The notes under the pieces are model-generated. The model worked only from the letters and a program-made list of their open reading frames with translations. It made no database searches and had not been told where the DNA came from. The position numbers and the translations under genes are program-made. From Clostridium sp. CAG:964 (lineage in GTDB: Bacteria; Bacillota; Clostridia; Oscillospirales; Acutalibacteraceae): a stretch of DNA of 36,458 nt. The DNA is taken from positions 1 to 36,458 of the forward strand of contig FR891317.1 in NCBI GenBank assembly GCA_000435335.1, given 5' to 3'. This document shows positions 24,142-32,425 of this stretch, in pieces; position 1 is the first letter of the stretch; every line of letters starts with the position of its first letter.

Positions 24142-24170
24142 ATTTTAATATGATAGCGTATAAAAGTCAA
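24142..24170 (-). promoter_or_regulatory. Promoter of lysC
   Basis: On the minus strand, TTGACT at 24170-24165 and TAAAAT at 24147-24142 are separated by 17 bases, in the thrB-lysC gap. Confidence 0.75.
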
Positions 24171-24196
24171 TGCATAAATTAATAAATTGTAAACAG

Positions 24197-25093
24197 CTAG
24201 TCAAGAATAATTTTGGCACCTTCGCTGTCAGCACTTAGCATAACAAACTGCCACCCCGTAAAGCCCTTATCCTCAAGAGAGGTAATTGCGTGTGTGGAAA
24301 AGTCGTTTGCGTGCTTGTCGTCAATTATAGCTATTATTGTAGGCCCTGCACCGCTTATATATGTTCCGTATGAACCAAGCTCATAGCTTATTCTAAATAC
24401 AGTGTCTATGCCCTTTATAAGGTGCTTTCTGTATGGCTGGTGGAGCTGGTCTTGTACGGCTACTCTTAGGTTTTCAAGGCTGCCCGAAAACAGCGAGGAG
24501 GTCATAAGCGACGAGCGTGACAGGTTAAAAACAGCCTGCTCCTTTGTGTAGGTGTCGGGCAATACGCCACGGGCATACTCTGTGCTTAGCTCAAAAGGCG
24601 GTATAAACACGCCAAAGCGTATATTTCCTGCAACAGGTACGCTTACGCTGTACACCTTGTCACCGTCTATTGCCGATGTTACCAAACCGCCCATAATAGC
24701 CGGCGTGGTGTTGTCAGGATGCCCCTCAATTTGCGACGCAAGATTTATAAGGTCTTTGTCTGTAAGAGGGTTTCCCAAAAACCTGTTTGCACCTACCAAG
24801 CCTGCTACAATACAGGCAGAGCTGCTGCCCAAGCCCCTTGTCATAGGAATATTGTTTTCCTGAATTATCTTTAGTCCCGGCAGTTTTTTTCCGCATTCCT
24901 TGTAAAGGTGCTCGGCAGACCAGTATATGAGGTTGCTTTTATCGGTAGGAATTTTTATATCGTCCTTTGATGTTATTACGGTTTCGTCCGAAACCTCCAT
25001 CCAAACCTGATTATACATAGTTAAAGCAACGCCCAGACTGTCAAAGCCTGAGCCTAGGTTAGCGCTTGTTGCCGGTATTTGAATTCTTATCAT
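24197..25093 (-). CDS. thrB: Homoserine kinase
   Basis: ThrB phosphorylates homoserine, the committed step to threonine. The 298 residues are of the GHMP kinase family: PATSANLGSGFDSLGVAL at the N-terminus, the phosphate loop PMTRGLGSSSACIVAGLVGA near 95, and a C-terminal GAGPTIIAI stretch. The start overlaps the hom stop by one base (TAATG), so the two are translationally coupled. thrC, needed to finish threonine, is not in the window. Confidence 0.95.
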   Translation of the reverse strand: MIRIQIPATSANLGSGFDSLGVALTMYNQVWMEVSDETVITSKDDIKIPTDKSNLIYWSAEHLYKECGKKLPGLKIIQENNIPMTRGLGSSSACIVAGLVGANRFLGNPLTDKDLINLASQIEGHPDNTTPAIMGGLVTSAIDGDKVYSVSVPVAGNIRFGVFIPPFELSTEYARGVLPDTYTKEQAVFNLSRSSLMTSSLFSGSLENLRVAVQDQLHQPYRKHLIKGIDTVFRISYELGSYGTYISGAGPTIIAIIDDKHANDFSTHAITSLEDKGFTGWQFVMLSADSEGAKIILD

Positions 25094-26322
25094 TACAGAT
25101 CACCTATTCTAATAGTGTTAAGAACCTCTACACCGTTTTCCTTTAGTTCTTTAATTTTTTCGTTAAAGTCCTTAATCTTCATTTCGCCTGTAGTAAACGC
25201 AATTTCATTTTCAGGAGCATTTTCACGGTGAAGCTGTGTGATTTTGTTAAATACAGACTGTGCGGTTTTAATACTGCCGTTTGCCCTTACATACATAGCG
25301 CTTATGCTTTCGTCATACGGCAATACATTGCTGCCGTCGCAGTCGCTCCAGAACAGGTATTTTCTTGCGTTAATATGCTTAATGCAGTCTACAATGTCGG
25401 CTACTACAGCACTTGCTGTAGGCAGCTTGCCGGCACCCTTACCGTAGAATACAACATCGCCGGTTGCGTCACCACGAACAAGAATACCGTTGAAAACATC
25501 GTCAATGCCGGAAAGCTGACTTTCTTCGCTTATAAACATTGGAGCTACGAAAATGTCAAGCATACCGTTGCCGGTGTTTTTAACATCTCCAATAAGCTTA
25601 ATAACGCCGCCCCAACGGTTAGCGTATGCAACATCCTCAAGGGATATGTTTGTTATACCCTCTGTATGTATGTTGTCCGGATAAACATGCTTGCCAAAAG
25701 CAAGTGAGGCAAGTATGCATATTTTTCTGCAGGCGTCGTGTCCTTCAACATCGGCAGATGGGTCACGCTCTGCATAGCCAAGCTCCTGAGCCAGCTTTAA
25801 GGCGTCTTTAAAGGACATAGACTCTGTAATCATCTTTGTCAAGATAAAGTTTGTTGTGCCGTTAAGAATACCTGCTATTTCATCAACATCATTTGCTACA
25901 AGACAGTTGTTAAGCGGTCTTATAATAGGAATGCCGCCGCCTACGCTTGCTTCAAATAAAAAGTTTACATTGTGCTCTTTAGCTATGGCGAGCAGCTGAG
26001 CACCCTTTTTTGCTACAAGCTCTTTGTTTGAGGTTACTACGCTTTTGTTAGCCTCTAAGCAACGCTTTACAAAGTCAAAGGCAGGGTTTACACCGCCCAT
26101 AACCTCTGCTACAACCTTAATTTCGTCATCGTTTACAATATCCTCAAAGTTCTTTGTGAACTTGTCAGAGTATGAAAGTCCCGGAAAATCTCTTAAATCC
26201 AAAATTCTTTTAATGCTAATTTCCTCATGAACCTTTTTTTGTAGGCTTTCCTTGTGAGTCAAAAGTATTTCAGCTACACCTGAGCCTACTACGCCGTGTC
26301 CTAGTATTGCAACCTGTATCAT
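25093..26322 (-). CDS. hom: Homoserine dehydrogenase
   Basis: Hom reduces aspartate semialdehyde to homoserine. The 409 residues have an N-terminal nucleotide-binding fold (ILGHGVVGSGVAEIL), the catalytic domain with LNGTTNFILTKM and GYAERDPSADVEGHDA, and a C-terminal ACT domain (about 340-409) typical of Gram-positive enzymes and likely to sense threonine. GAGAGGTG precedes the ATG. It leads a hom-thrB transcript with its own promoter. Confidence 0.95.
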   Translation of the reverse strand: MIQVAILGHGVVGSGVAEILLTHKESLQKKVHEEISIKRILDLRDFPGLSYSDKFTKNFEDIVNDDEIKVVAEVMGGVNPAFDFVKRCLEANKSVVTSNKELVAKKGAQLLAIAKEHNVNFLFEASVGGGIPIIRPLNNCLVANDVDEIAGILNGTTNFILTKMITESMSFKDALKLAQELGYAERDPSADVEGHDACRKICILASLAFGKHVYPDNIHTEGITNISLEDVAYANRWGGVIKLIGDVKNTGNGMLDIFVAPMFISEESQLSGIDDVFNGILVRGDATGDVVFYGKGAGKLPTASAVVADIVDCIKHINARKYLFWSDCDGSNVLPYDESISAMYVRANGSIKTAQSVFNKITQLHRENAPENEIAFTTGEMKIKDFNEKIKELKENGVEVLNTIRIGDL

Positions 26323-26350
26323 TTTGCACCTCTCTAAAATTAGTATATTA

Positions 26351-26379
26351 ATAATAAATTATTTCGATTATAAAGTCAA
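26351..26379 (-). promoter_or_regulatory. Promoter of hom-thrB
   Basis: On the minus strand, TTGACT at 26379-26374 and TATTAT at 26356-26351 are separated by 17 bases. The first base of the -35 overlaps the end of the hairpin at 26379-26412. Confidence 0.7.
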
Positions 26380-26412
26380 CTTTGCAGCCATGCGTATTGC
26401 CGGCTGCAAAGT
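26379..26412 (-). terminator. Probable terminator of the penicillin-binding protein gene
   Basis: ACTTTGCAGCC and GGCTGCAAAGT form a perfect 11-bp stem (arms 26379-26389 and 26402-26412), 36 bases after the stop codon at 26448-26450. The stretch after it on the minus strand (TGACTTTATAATC) is not a pure T-run. Confidence 0.6.
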
Positions 26413-26447
26413 AAAAAGTAATCAGTTTTATCAAGCTCTTTATGCGT

Positions 26448-28970
26448 TTATTGTACCACTACCGCAGTATCGCCGCCGGAGGTGTCACCACCGGAGGTAT
26501 CACCGCCCGAGGTATCGCCGCCGGAGGTGTCACCGCCCGAGGTATCGCCACCCGAGGTATCACCACCCGAGGTATCACCACCCGAGGTATCGCCGCCGGA
26601 GGTGTCACCACCCGAGGTGTCACCATCCGAGGTGTCGCCGCCCGAGGTGTCGCTGTCTGAGGTATAGTCATCAGAAGTATCCTCTGATGAATAGTCGTCT
26701 GACGAATCGTCACTGCTCGAGCTGTCGCTGCTGTCATCATCATCATCGTTATAATCACCGTAGCTGTTTGAGTAATTGTTGTAGCTTTCTGAGCTGTAGC
26801 CGCTGTAGTTGTAGTTAGTGTGGTAGCCCGAGCAATACTCAGGAACATGATCTTTCTTGTAATAGCCTGTAAAGGTTGCTGAGCAGTAGGAGCCTGCCAA
26901 CAGACCTGTGCTTGCACAGTATTCGTGCTTTTCAAGAGTTTCGTCCAGTGTATATTCCTTTGACTTTTTGTCGGATAAATATTTTTCCATAAGGTCGTGG
27001 AAAATATTAACGGCTACCGAGAAGCTTGACTGTGACAGTGACGACGGCGTGTCGTAGCCCGTCCATACCGCACAGGTAGCATATGGTGACAGTCCGCAGA
27101 ACCAGTGGTCTTTACCGCCGTCGGTTGTACCTGTTTTGCCCAAAATATCCCAGCCGTAAATCTTTGCTTCACCCGCACTTGTATGAGCCGGATTGTTATG
27201 AACCACATTGTAGTTCAGCTCTCTGTTCATTATAGTTGCTGTTTGTGAAGAATAGGCCTGTATAGGAATTTGGTCACGGTGGTCAATAATAACATTGCCG
27301 GATGCGTCTTCTACATAATAGTAAGTGTAGGAGTCGTATACCTTGCCGCCGTTGCCCATATATTGGTAGGCTGTTGCCATTTCTCTTACTGTAACACCGC
27401 CGTTTAAGCCGCCCAGTGACAAAGCACCAAGGTTGTTTGCGTCCTCTGTTGAAAGATGACGGAAGTACATTTTATTAATTGCCTGATTGTAAGCATTTTT
27501 AGGGCCTACAAGCTCCATTGTTTGTGCGGCCGTTGCGTTTGATGAACGCTCTATAGCGTCCGGCAAGGTTATTTCACCCAAATATGAGCCGTAAACATTG
27601 TCAGGGCCTGCTATCCAGTTGCCGTAGCTGTCTTGACGCCAATCGTCGATAGGCTGGTCTTTAACCATTGACGAGTAGTTATATTTATTCTTTTCTATTG
27701 CCAACGGATAAACTATAAGAGGCTTAATAGAAGAACCCGGCTGTAATTCGGCAACATTTGCTCTGTCCCATACCAGCATTTGGCTTTTCTTTTCTCTGCC
27801 GCCTACTGTTGCCAAAACTCTGCCCTGCAGGTCTGTCATTACTACTGCCAGCTCACAGTTTGGATCATAAGGGGTAGACATATCCTGAATATATTTCTCA
27901 CAGTACTGCTGGAATTCCAAATCCATAGCAAGATATATTTTCAAACCGCCGGAGTAGATTTTGTTTGAGGCTGTTTCGCTGCTTATGTTAAGCTCCTTTG
28001 TAAGCTCGTCCTGCAGGTCTCTCAGTGCGGCCTCAACATACCAGTTTGAAAGATAGTCGTCGCCGTACTTTTCTTTTTTTGCTTCGTTTTCCTGCTCTTT
28101 TTTATTGTTTTCATAGCCTACGAATTTCAGAGATTCGGACTCTTTTTTAGCTTGGTCATATTCGTCCTTTGTCAGCATACCCTGGTCATACATTGCTTCA
28201 ATTACAGTGTCACGCCGTTCTTTGTTATCCTCAGGGTAAATCAAAGGGTTATAAGCGGCAGGGTTTTGTGTAATGCCTGCAATGGCGGCACATTCGGCCA
28301 CGCTGCACTCGTTTATATCCTTAGCAAAGTAAAGGTTTGCAGCCGCCTGAACACCCTGGCAGCCACTGCCGTAGTTTACTATATTAAGGTATGCTTCTAA
28401 AATTTCGTCCTTTGTGTACTCTTTTTCAAGGTTCAGTGCCTTAAAAATTTCTGTAAGCTTACGGGTAATGCTAACCTCGTTGTCGCCCGTAATGTTTTTT
28501 ATAAGCTGTTGGGTTATTGTTGAACCACCGTAGCTTGATTCGGAGCCGAGGTTTATTATAGCACCGGCTGTTCGTACCCAGTCAACGCCGGAATGCTCGT
28601 AATAACGCTTATCCTCAATAGCTATCTGTGCGTCAGCCATTGCTTTGGGTATTTTATCAAGCGAAACCCATACTCTGTTTTCGCTTCCGTGCAGCCGCTG
28701 GTATTCTACAGGCTTGTTGTCGTCATTGTAAATATAAAGGAACGATGTTTGCTGCAGCTTTTCACTGGCAAGGTTTATTCCCGTAGGCTGTGACGCCAGA
28801 CTGTACAAATAAATGCACATTGCTACAGCCACAATACTGCCGGAAATCAGCAACACCATTAATACTGTAGAAATAGTCTTCCACAGCAAGGCAAAAAAGC
28901 CTTTTGCACCGGACACCGCTACGCTTCCGGGAGTAATCCGGTTGTTGTATTGGTTTGTTATTTTGCCCAT
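26448..28970 (-). CDS. Class A penicillin-binding protein with DTSGG-repeat tail
   Basis: A bifunctional enzyme that polymerises and cross-links peptidoglycan outside the membrane. The 840 residues show a short cytoplasmic N-terminus, one membrane anchor (about 26-57), a GT51 glycosyltransferase domain with catalytic E119 (IAIEDKRYYEH) and GGSTITQQLIKN (148-159), and a transpeptidase domain with SxxK at S413-K416 (PGSSIKP), SxN at 476-478 and KTG at 612-614. After three conserved-looking cysteines (685, 696, 713) comes a Tyr/Ser/Asn region (715-742), an Asp/Ser tract (742-774) and DTSGG repeats to the end. The tail is unusual. GGAGG precedes the ATG at a slightly long distance. It resembles PonA/PBP1A. 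Confidence 0.94.
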   Translation of the reverse strand: MGKITNQYNNRITPGSVAVSGAKGFFALLWKTISTVLMVLLISGSIVAVAMCIYLYSLASQPTGINLASEKLQQTSFLYIYNDDNKPVEYQRLHGSENRVWVSLDKIPKAMADAQIAIEDKRYYEHSGVDWVRTAGAIINLGSESSYGGSTITQQLIKNITGDNEVSITRKLTEIFKALNLEKEYTKDEILEAYLNIVNYGSGCQGVQAAANLYFAKDINECSVAECAAIAGITQNPAAYNPLIYPEDNKERRDTVIEAMYDQGMLTKDEYDQAKKESESLKFVGYENNKKEQENEAKKEKYGDDYLSNWYVEAALRDLQDELTKELNISSETASNKIYSGGLKIYLAMDLEFQQYCEKYIQDMSTPYDPNCELAVVMTDLQGRVLATVGGREKKSQMLVWDRANVAELQPGSSIKPLIVYPLAIEKNKYNYSSMVKDQPIDDWRQDSYGNWIAGPDNVYGSYLGEITLPDAIERSSNATAAQTMELVGPKNAYNQAINKMYFRHLSTEDANNLGALSLGGLNGGVTVREMATAYQYMGNGGKVYDSYTYYYVEDASGNVIIDHRDQIPIQAYSSQTATIMNRELNYNVVHNNPAHTSAGEAKIYGWDILGKTGTTDGGKDHWFCGLSPYATCAVWTGYDTPSSLSQSSFSVAVNIFHDLMEKYLSDKKSKEYTLDETLEKHEYCASTGLLAGSYCSATFTGYYKKDHVPEYCSGYHTNYNYSGYSSESYNNYSNSYGDYNDDDDDSSDSSSSDDSSDDYSSEDTSDDYTSDSDTSGGDTSDGDTSGGDTSGGDTSGGDTSGGDTSGGDTSGGDTSGGDTSGGDTSGGDTSGGDTAVVVQ
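26467..26661 (-). repeat. Thirteen 15-bp tandem repeats in the penicillin-binding protein gene
   Basis: Thirteen consecutive 15-base units, of form GTATCGCCGCCGGAG on the plus strand, encode DTSGG five-residue repeats at the protein end. Variation is mostly silent (ACC/ACA, GGC/GGT type). One unit encodes DTSDG. Such arrays expand and contract by slippage without frameshift. Confidence 0.95.
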
Positions 28971-29351
28971 AAAAAATCAAACCTCCGTTGTAGTATATAT
29001 GATTAGACAATTTATGCGTATAAATGTGAATATAACCTTTACCATTATATCATTTACCTTAAAAAAAAGGAATGTTTTTTTAATGAATTAATAAAAAATT
29101 TGTAAATTTATAATTATCTTGCAAAATGCGTGGCTAAGCTGCCGTTTTTTATAATAAAACCATAAAATATAAGACCGATTTTTTTCGCCGGCTTTTATCT
29201 GCAAAATATTTACCGCCTGTTTTTCTTATATTGTTGGCAGGTGCATAGAGGTTAATTCAAGTAAAAATGAAATTACCAACATTAATATATAATAAAAATA
29301 AAGTCTGTGGTTATAATAACTCTTGTAAAACAGAAAACGAGGGTGATTATT
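28971..29351. other. Divergent AT-rich intergenic region
   Basis: A 381-base gap between the divergent penicillin-binding protein gene and the BofC-like gene. It holds the promoter candidate listed at 29044-29072. Several TATAAT-like strings occur before the BofC-like gene, but none has an acceptable -35, which would fit an alternative sigma factor. No RNA gene or repeat was recognised. Confidence 0.4.
29044..29072 (-). promoter_or_regulatory. Candidate promoter of the penicillin-binding protein gene
   Basis: On the minus strand, an extended -10, TGATATAAT, ends at 29044. The -35 at 29072-29067 (TTCCTT, 17-base spacing) is weak. Confidence 0.45.
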
Positions 29352-29690
29352 TTGAGCAGAAGATTAAACGCATTTATAGCAATAGCTTTTATTTTATTTA
29401 TGCTTGCCGCTGTTGCCGCAACCTTTTTCAGCTGTGAAAAAAGCGACAGTGCGTCGGCAGAGAATGCAACACAGCCCGCAGCAGAGCAGACAACAAAATA
29501 CCGCACATATGTTGTCAGAGAATACGACGGTGTGGTTGCGGTATTCTACAGCGACAGCGGTAAGCCCATAAGGGTAACGCAGCGTTATGTTAAGGCTCTG
29601 CCGGAGAAGGACAGAGCCAAGCTGAAAAAGGGGATTAGGGTAAATGACAGGGAGCAGCTGCGTAGGCTTTTAGAGGATTTGTGCAGTTAA
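29352..29690 (+). CDS. BofC C-terminal-like membrane-anchored or secreted protein
   Basis: A 112-residue protein with an N-terminal hydrophobic helix (about 5-26), a cysteine-containing start of the exported part, a low-complexity Ala/Ser/Thr linker, then a compact domain at about 50-112 (YRTYVVREYDGVVAVF ... ALPEKDRAKLKKGI ... LRRLLEDL). The domain pattern, a small beta sheet followed by LP..D...L..GI and a final helix, resembles the C-terminal domain of BofC, a forespore regulator of sigma-K processing. TTG at 29352 is taken as start because GAGGGTG lies seven bases upstream. A gene controlled by a sporulation sigma factor would explain the missing sigma-A promoter. BofC assignment is by pattern only. 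Confidence 0.6.
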   Translation: MSRRLNAFIAIAFILFMLAAVAATFFSCEKSDSASAENATQPAAEQTTKYRTYVVREYDGVVAVFYSDSGKPIRVTQRYVKALPEKDRAKLKKGIRVNDREQLRRLLEDLCS

Positions 29691-29781
29691 AGTACAGCTT
29701 GCATATTTTAACAAATTACACAGCTGTTTTATGTAATAATTATATAATAGTTAAATTATAATGAACTGTGCTGAATAAATA

Positions 29782-29810
29782 TTGACAAAAGCATTTGCAA
29801 GTAATAAAAT
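29782..29810 (+). promoter_or_regulatory. Promoter of the fatty acid synthesis operon
   Basis: TTGACA at 29782-29787 and TAAAAT at 29805-29810 with 17-base spacing, 99 bases before the regulator start. I could not identify a convincing FabT palindrome around it. Confidence 0.7.
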
Positions 29811-29909
29811 TAATTAGGTAATCAAAATAATTTACAATGGCTTGTTGTGCGTATATGTAAATTATTCAACATTATTCAGCTTACAAACTATGGAGACAGT
29901 GGAGGAAGT

Positions 29910-30401
29910 ATGGAGGATTTTTATTGTAAAAAATTTAACGATGCTTTGTCTGACAGCTACATATTGATTAACCGCATTGAGCAAAATATGTTTAACAGCT
30001 CAAGGCGTTTTAATTTGTCTGTGAGTGAGCTTATTATGCTGGAGGTTATTAACAAAAGTCCTGTTACCGGAAAAATGGTGGGGGATATTGCCGCAGAGCT
30101 TATGATAACCCCGTCGTCAGTTACCATAGCGGTAAACAGGCTTGAAAAAAAAGGCTATGTTGCCCGTCATAAAAGCAAAACAGACGGCAGACAGGTATAT
30201 GTTAATTTAACGGAAAAGGGAAGACACGCCGACAGAATACATAAACGGTTCAGAAAAAATATGGCACAGGATATTCTGCGTGATATGAACGAAAACGAAA
30301 AATGTACCTTGGTGGGCTGTGTAGAGAGAATGAACAGCTTTTTGCTGAGTAAAATTAATAGAAGTCCCTTTAACAGGGCAGGGCTGAAAAATTCTGCGTA
30401 A
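29910..30401 (+). CDS. fabT: MarR-family regulator, FabT-like
   Basis: A 163-residue winged helix-turn-helix regulator. The DNA-binding segment reads VGDIAAELMITPSSVTIAVNRLEKKGYVARHKSKTDGRQVYVNLTEKG in part, with the typical wing DGRQVYV near 95. It is flanked by dimerisation helices. As first gene ahead of fabH it matches FabT of streptococci, which represses fatty acid genes with acyl-ACP as co-repressor. That role is inferred from position. ATG at 29910 follows GGAGG at 29901-29905; the in-frame upstream extension has no such site. fabH starts 28 bases after the stop. Confidence 0.82.
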   Translation: MEDFYCKKFNDALSDSYILINRIEQNMFNSSRRFNLSVSELIMLEVINKSPVTGKMVGDIAAELMITPSSVTIAVNRLEKKGYVARHKSKTDGRQVYVNLTEKGRHADRIHKRFRKNMAQDILRDMNENEKCTLVGCVERMNSFLLSKINRSPFNRAGLKNSA

Positions 30402-30429
30402 GCTTTATAAACTGAAAGGAAATAATAAA

Positions 30430-31392
30430 ATGAGCTTTAGTATTATCGGTACGGGAAAGGCTGTGCCTGAGTATGTTTTAACAAATGACGAGCTTTCTAC
30501 TATGGTAGAAACCAACGATGAATGGATTTCTTCCAGAACAGGTATTAAAAGGCGACATATTTGCAAGGACGAAACTATGACGGAGCTGTGTGTAAAAGCG
30601 GCTAATGAAGCCTTGGAGGACGCAGGCGTTGCTGCAAGCGAGCTTGACCTTATTATTTGTGCCACACTTAGGGGCGAATATATTACGCCTTCACAGGCCT
30701 GTGTAATTCAGAAGGAAATAGGAGCAAGCTGTCCGGCCTTTGATGTAAATGCCGCTTGCTCGGGCTTTATATATGCAATGGATGTTGCAGACGGCTTTTT
30801 TGCAAGAAACAGAGTTGACAAGGTGCTTGTAGTTGCTCTTGATAATTTGTCAAATATTATAAACTGGAAAGACCGTGCTACCTGTGTGCTGTTTGGTGAC
30901 GGCGGCGGAGCTGCTGTACTGAGCAAGGGTGACGGACTGAAATATATCGAAATCAACGCCAAGGGCGATACCGATGTTTTAAAATGCCCAAGGGGCGAAA
31001 ACACATCACCGTTCTATAATCACGAGTCAGAGCACCCGTATTTGTATATGAACGGGCCTGAGGTTTATAAGTTTGCTGTAACCTCAATGGTTAGAGGAAT
31101 AAAAAAGGCAATTAAAGAGGCAGGTCTTACACAGGAGGATATTGACTGGGTAATACCTCACCAGGCTAATATAAGAATTATTGAAACTGCCGTAGACAAG
31201 CTGAATATTCCAAGTGAAAGGTACATAAGAACAATTTCGGAATACGGCAACACCTCCGGCGGCAGCTGTGCTATAGCACTTGCAGAATGTGCAAAAAAGC
31301 ATATGTTTAAAAAGGGCGACAATATAGTCTTTTGTGCCTTTGGTTCAGGACTTACAACAGGCAGCTGTGTAATTACCTGGGACAAGGACTAA
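30430..31392 (+). CDS. fabH: Beta-ketoacyl-ACP synthase III
   Basis: FabH starts fatty acid synthesis by condensing acyl-CoA with malonyl-ACP. The 320 residues have the thiolase fold with catalytic C110 (DVNAACSGF), histidine in VIPHQANIRII and asparagine in YGNTSGGS. The IINWKDR and VLFGDGGGAAV stretches are also typical. AAAGGA precedes the ATG. Chain-length preference (straight or branched primers) cannot be read reliably. Confidence 0.96.
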   Translation: MSFSIIGTGKAVPEYVLTNDELSTMVETNDEWISSRTGIKRRHICKDETMTELCVKAANEALEDAGVAASELDLIICATLRGEYITPSQACVIQKEIGASCPAFDVNAACSGFIYAMDVADGFFARNRVDKVLVVALDNLSNIINWKDRATCVLFGDGGGAAVLSKGDGLKYIEINAKGDTDVLKCPRGENTSPFYNHESEHPYLYMNGPEVYKFAVTSMVRGIKKAIKEAGLTQEDIDWVIPHQANIRIIETAVDKLNIPSERYIRTISEYGNTSGGSCAIALAECAKKHMFKKGDNIVFCAFGSGLTTGSCVITWDKD

Positions 31393-31474
31393 TTGCATTT
31401 TATGCAAATGCCTTATTATTTATGTATATTTATCAGTAAAAATAAATTATAGAAAAATGAAAGGAACTACATAT

Positions 31475-32425
31475 ATGATTAGTACTCCTATTAATGAACA
31501 ATTAGGTATTAAATACCCTATTTTTCAGGGCGGTATGGCTTGGGTAGCCGATGCCTCTTTGGCAGCAGGCGTCAGCAATGCAGGCGGACTTGGCATTATT
31601 GCCGCTATGAATTCTAACGGCGACCAGCTTAGAGCCGAAATTAAAAAGTGCAAGGAGCTTACGGACAAGCCATTTGGTGTAAATATTATGCTTATGAGCC
31701 CTTTTGTTGAAGAAACAGCAAGGGTTGTAGCAGAAGAAAAAATTCCTGTAGTAACTACAGGCGCAGGTAATCCGGCAAGATTTATGGAAATGTGGCTTGA
31801 GGCAGGCATTAAGGTTATTCCTGTAACACCGTCTGTTACACTGGCTAAAATGGCACAAAGAAACGGTGCTTTTGCAGTTATAGCAGAGGGCGGCGAATCC
31901 GGCGGTCATGTTGGCGACATTACAACAATGGCACTTGTGCCGCAGGTATGCGACGCTGTTACAATTCCTGTTATTGCCGCCGGCGGCATTGCAGACGGCA
32001 GAGGAGTAGCTGCCGCATTTATGCTTGGCGCACAGGGCGTTCAGCTTGGAACACGCTTTTTGGTTGCTCAGGAATGTACCATTAGCCCTGAATACAAGAA
32101 AAAGGTTTTAAAGGCAAAGGACATTGACACTGTGGTTACGGGCAAAAGACTCGGTCACCCTGTTCGTTCAATTAAAAATGCCTTTACAAGAGAATATACA
32201 AAGTGCGAGTATAACAGCAGCGAGTTCTCTGACGAGGAGCTTGAAAAAATGGGCACAGGCGTGCTGAGAAAAGCCGCAAGAGAGGGCGACACATCACACG
32301 GCTGTGTGCTTGCGGGACAGATAGCAGGTATGGTTAAAAAGGAACAGCCTGCCAAGGAAATTATAGAAGAAATCTTTGCAGAAACAGAGCAGGTGTTAGG
32401 CGGTGCAAATAAATGGGTAAAATAG
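31475..32425 (+). CDS. fabK: Enoyl-ACP reductase II (FMN-dependent)
   Basis: FabK reduces the trans-2-enoyl-ACP in each elongation cycle. The 316 residues form a nitronate-monooxygenase-like TIM barrel: PIFQGGMAWVADASLAAGVS at the N-terminus, NAGGLGIIAA, AEGGESGGHVGD and GGIADGRGVAAAFMLGA for FMN phosphate, and LGTRFL. Streptococci and many Clostridia use FabK instead of FabI and are thereby triclosan-resistant. ATG at 31475 is chosen because AAAGGA lies about nine bases upstream; an earlier in-frame ATG at 31457 precedes that site. It overlaps fabD by 13 bases. The gap to fabH has no acpP. Confidence 0.95.
   Translation: MISTPINEQLGIKYPIFQGGMAWVADASLAAGVSNAGGLGIIAAMNSNGDQLRAEIKKCKELTDKPFGVNIMLMSPFVEETARVVAEEKIPVVTTGAGNPARFMEMWLEAGIKVIPVTPSVTLAKMAQRNGAFAVIAEGGESGGHVGDITTMALVPQVCDAVTIPVIAAGGIADGRGVAAAFMLGAQGVQLGTRFLVAQECTISPEYKKKVLKAKDIDTVVTGKRLGHPVRSIKNAFTREYTKCEYNSSEFSDEELEKMGTGVLRKAAREGDTSHGCVLAGQIAGMVKKEQPAKEIIEEIFAETEQVLGGANKWVK

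Noticed and set aside
26323..26447. T-box or threonine/lysine riboswitch before hom
   Set aside because: The gap is only 125 bases and is filled by a hairpin and a promoter; no T-box motif or lysine aptamer consensus is present.
26482..26667. Plus-strand frame encoding SPPEV repeats opposite the penicillin-binding protein tail
   Set aside because: The 15-bp repeat length is a multiple of three, so all frames across it stay open. There is no promoter or ribosome binding site, and the minus-strand reading continues a clear enzyme.
26324..26818. Arg/His/Tyr-rich plus-strand frame over the same repeat
   Set aside because: Low-complexity shadow of the repeat array with no start signals.
28813..29091. 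Plus-strand frame overlapping the penicillin-binding protein start
   Set aside because: Antisense to the conserved N-terminus and AT-rich leader, with no ribosome binding site.
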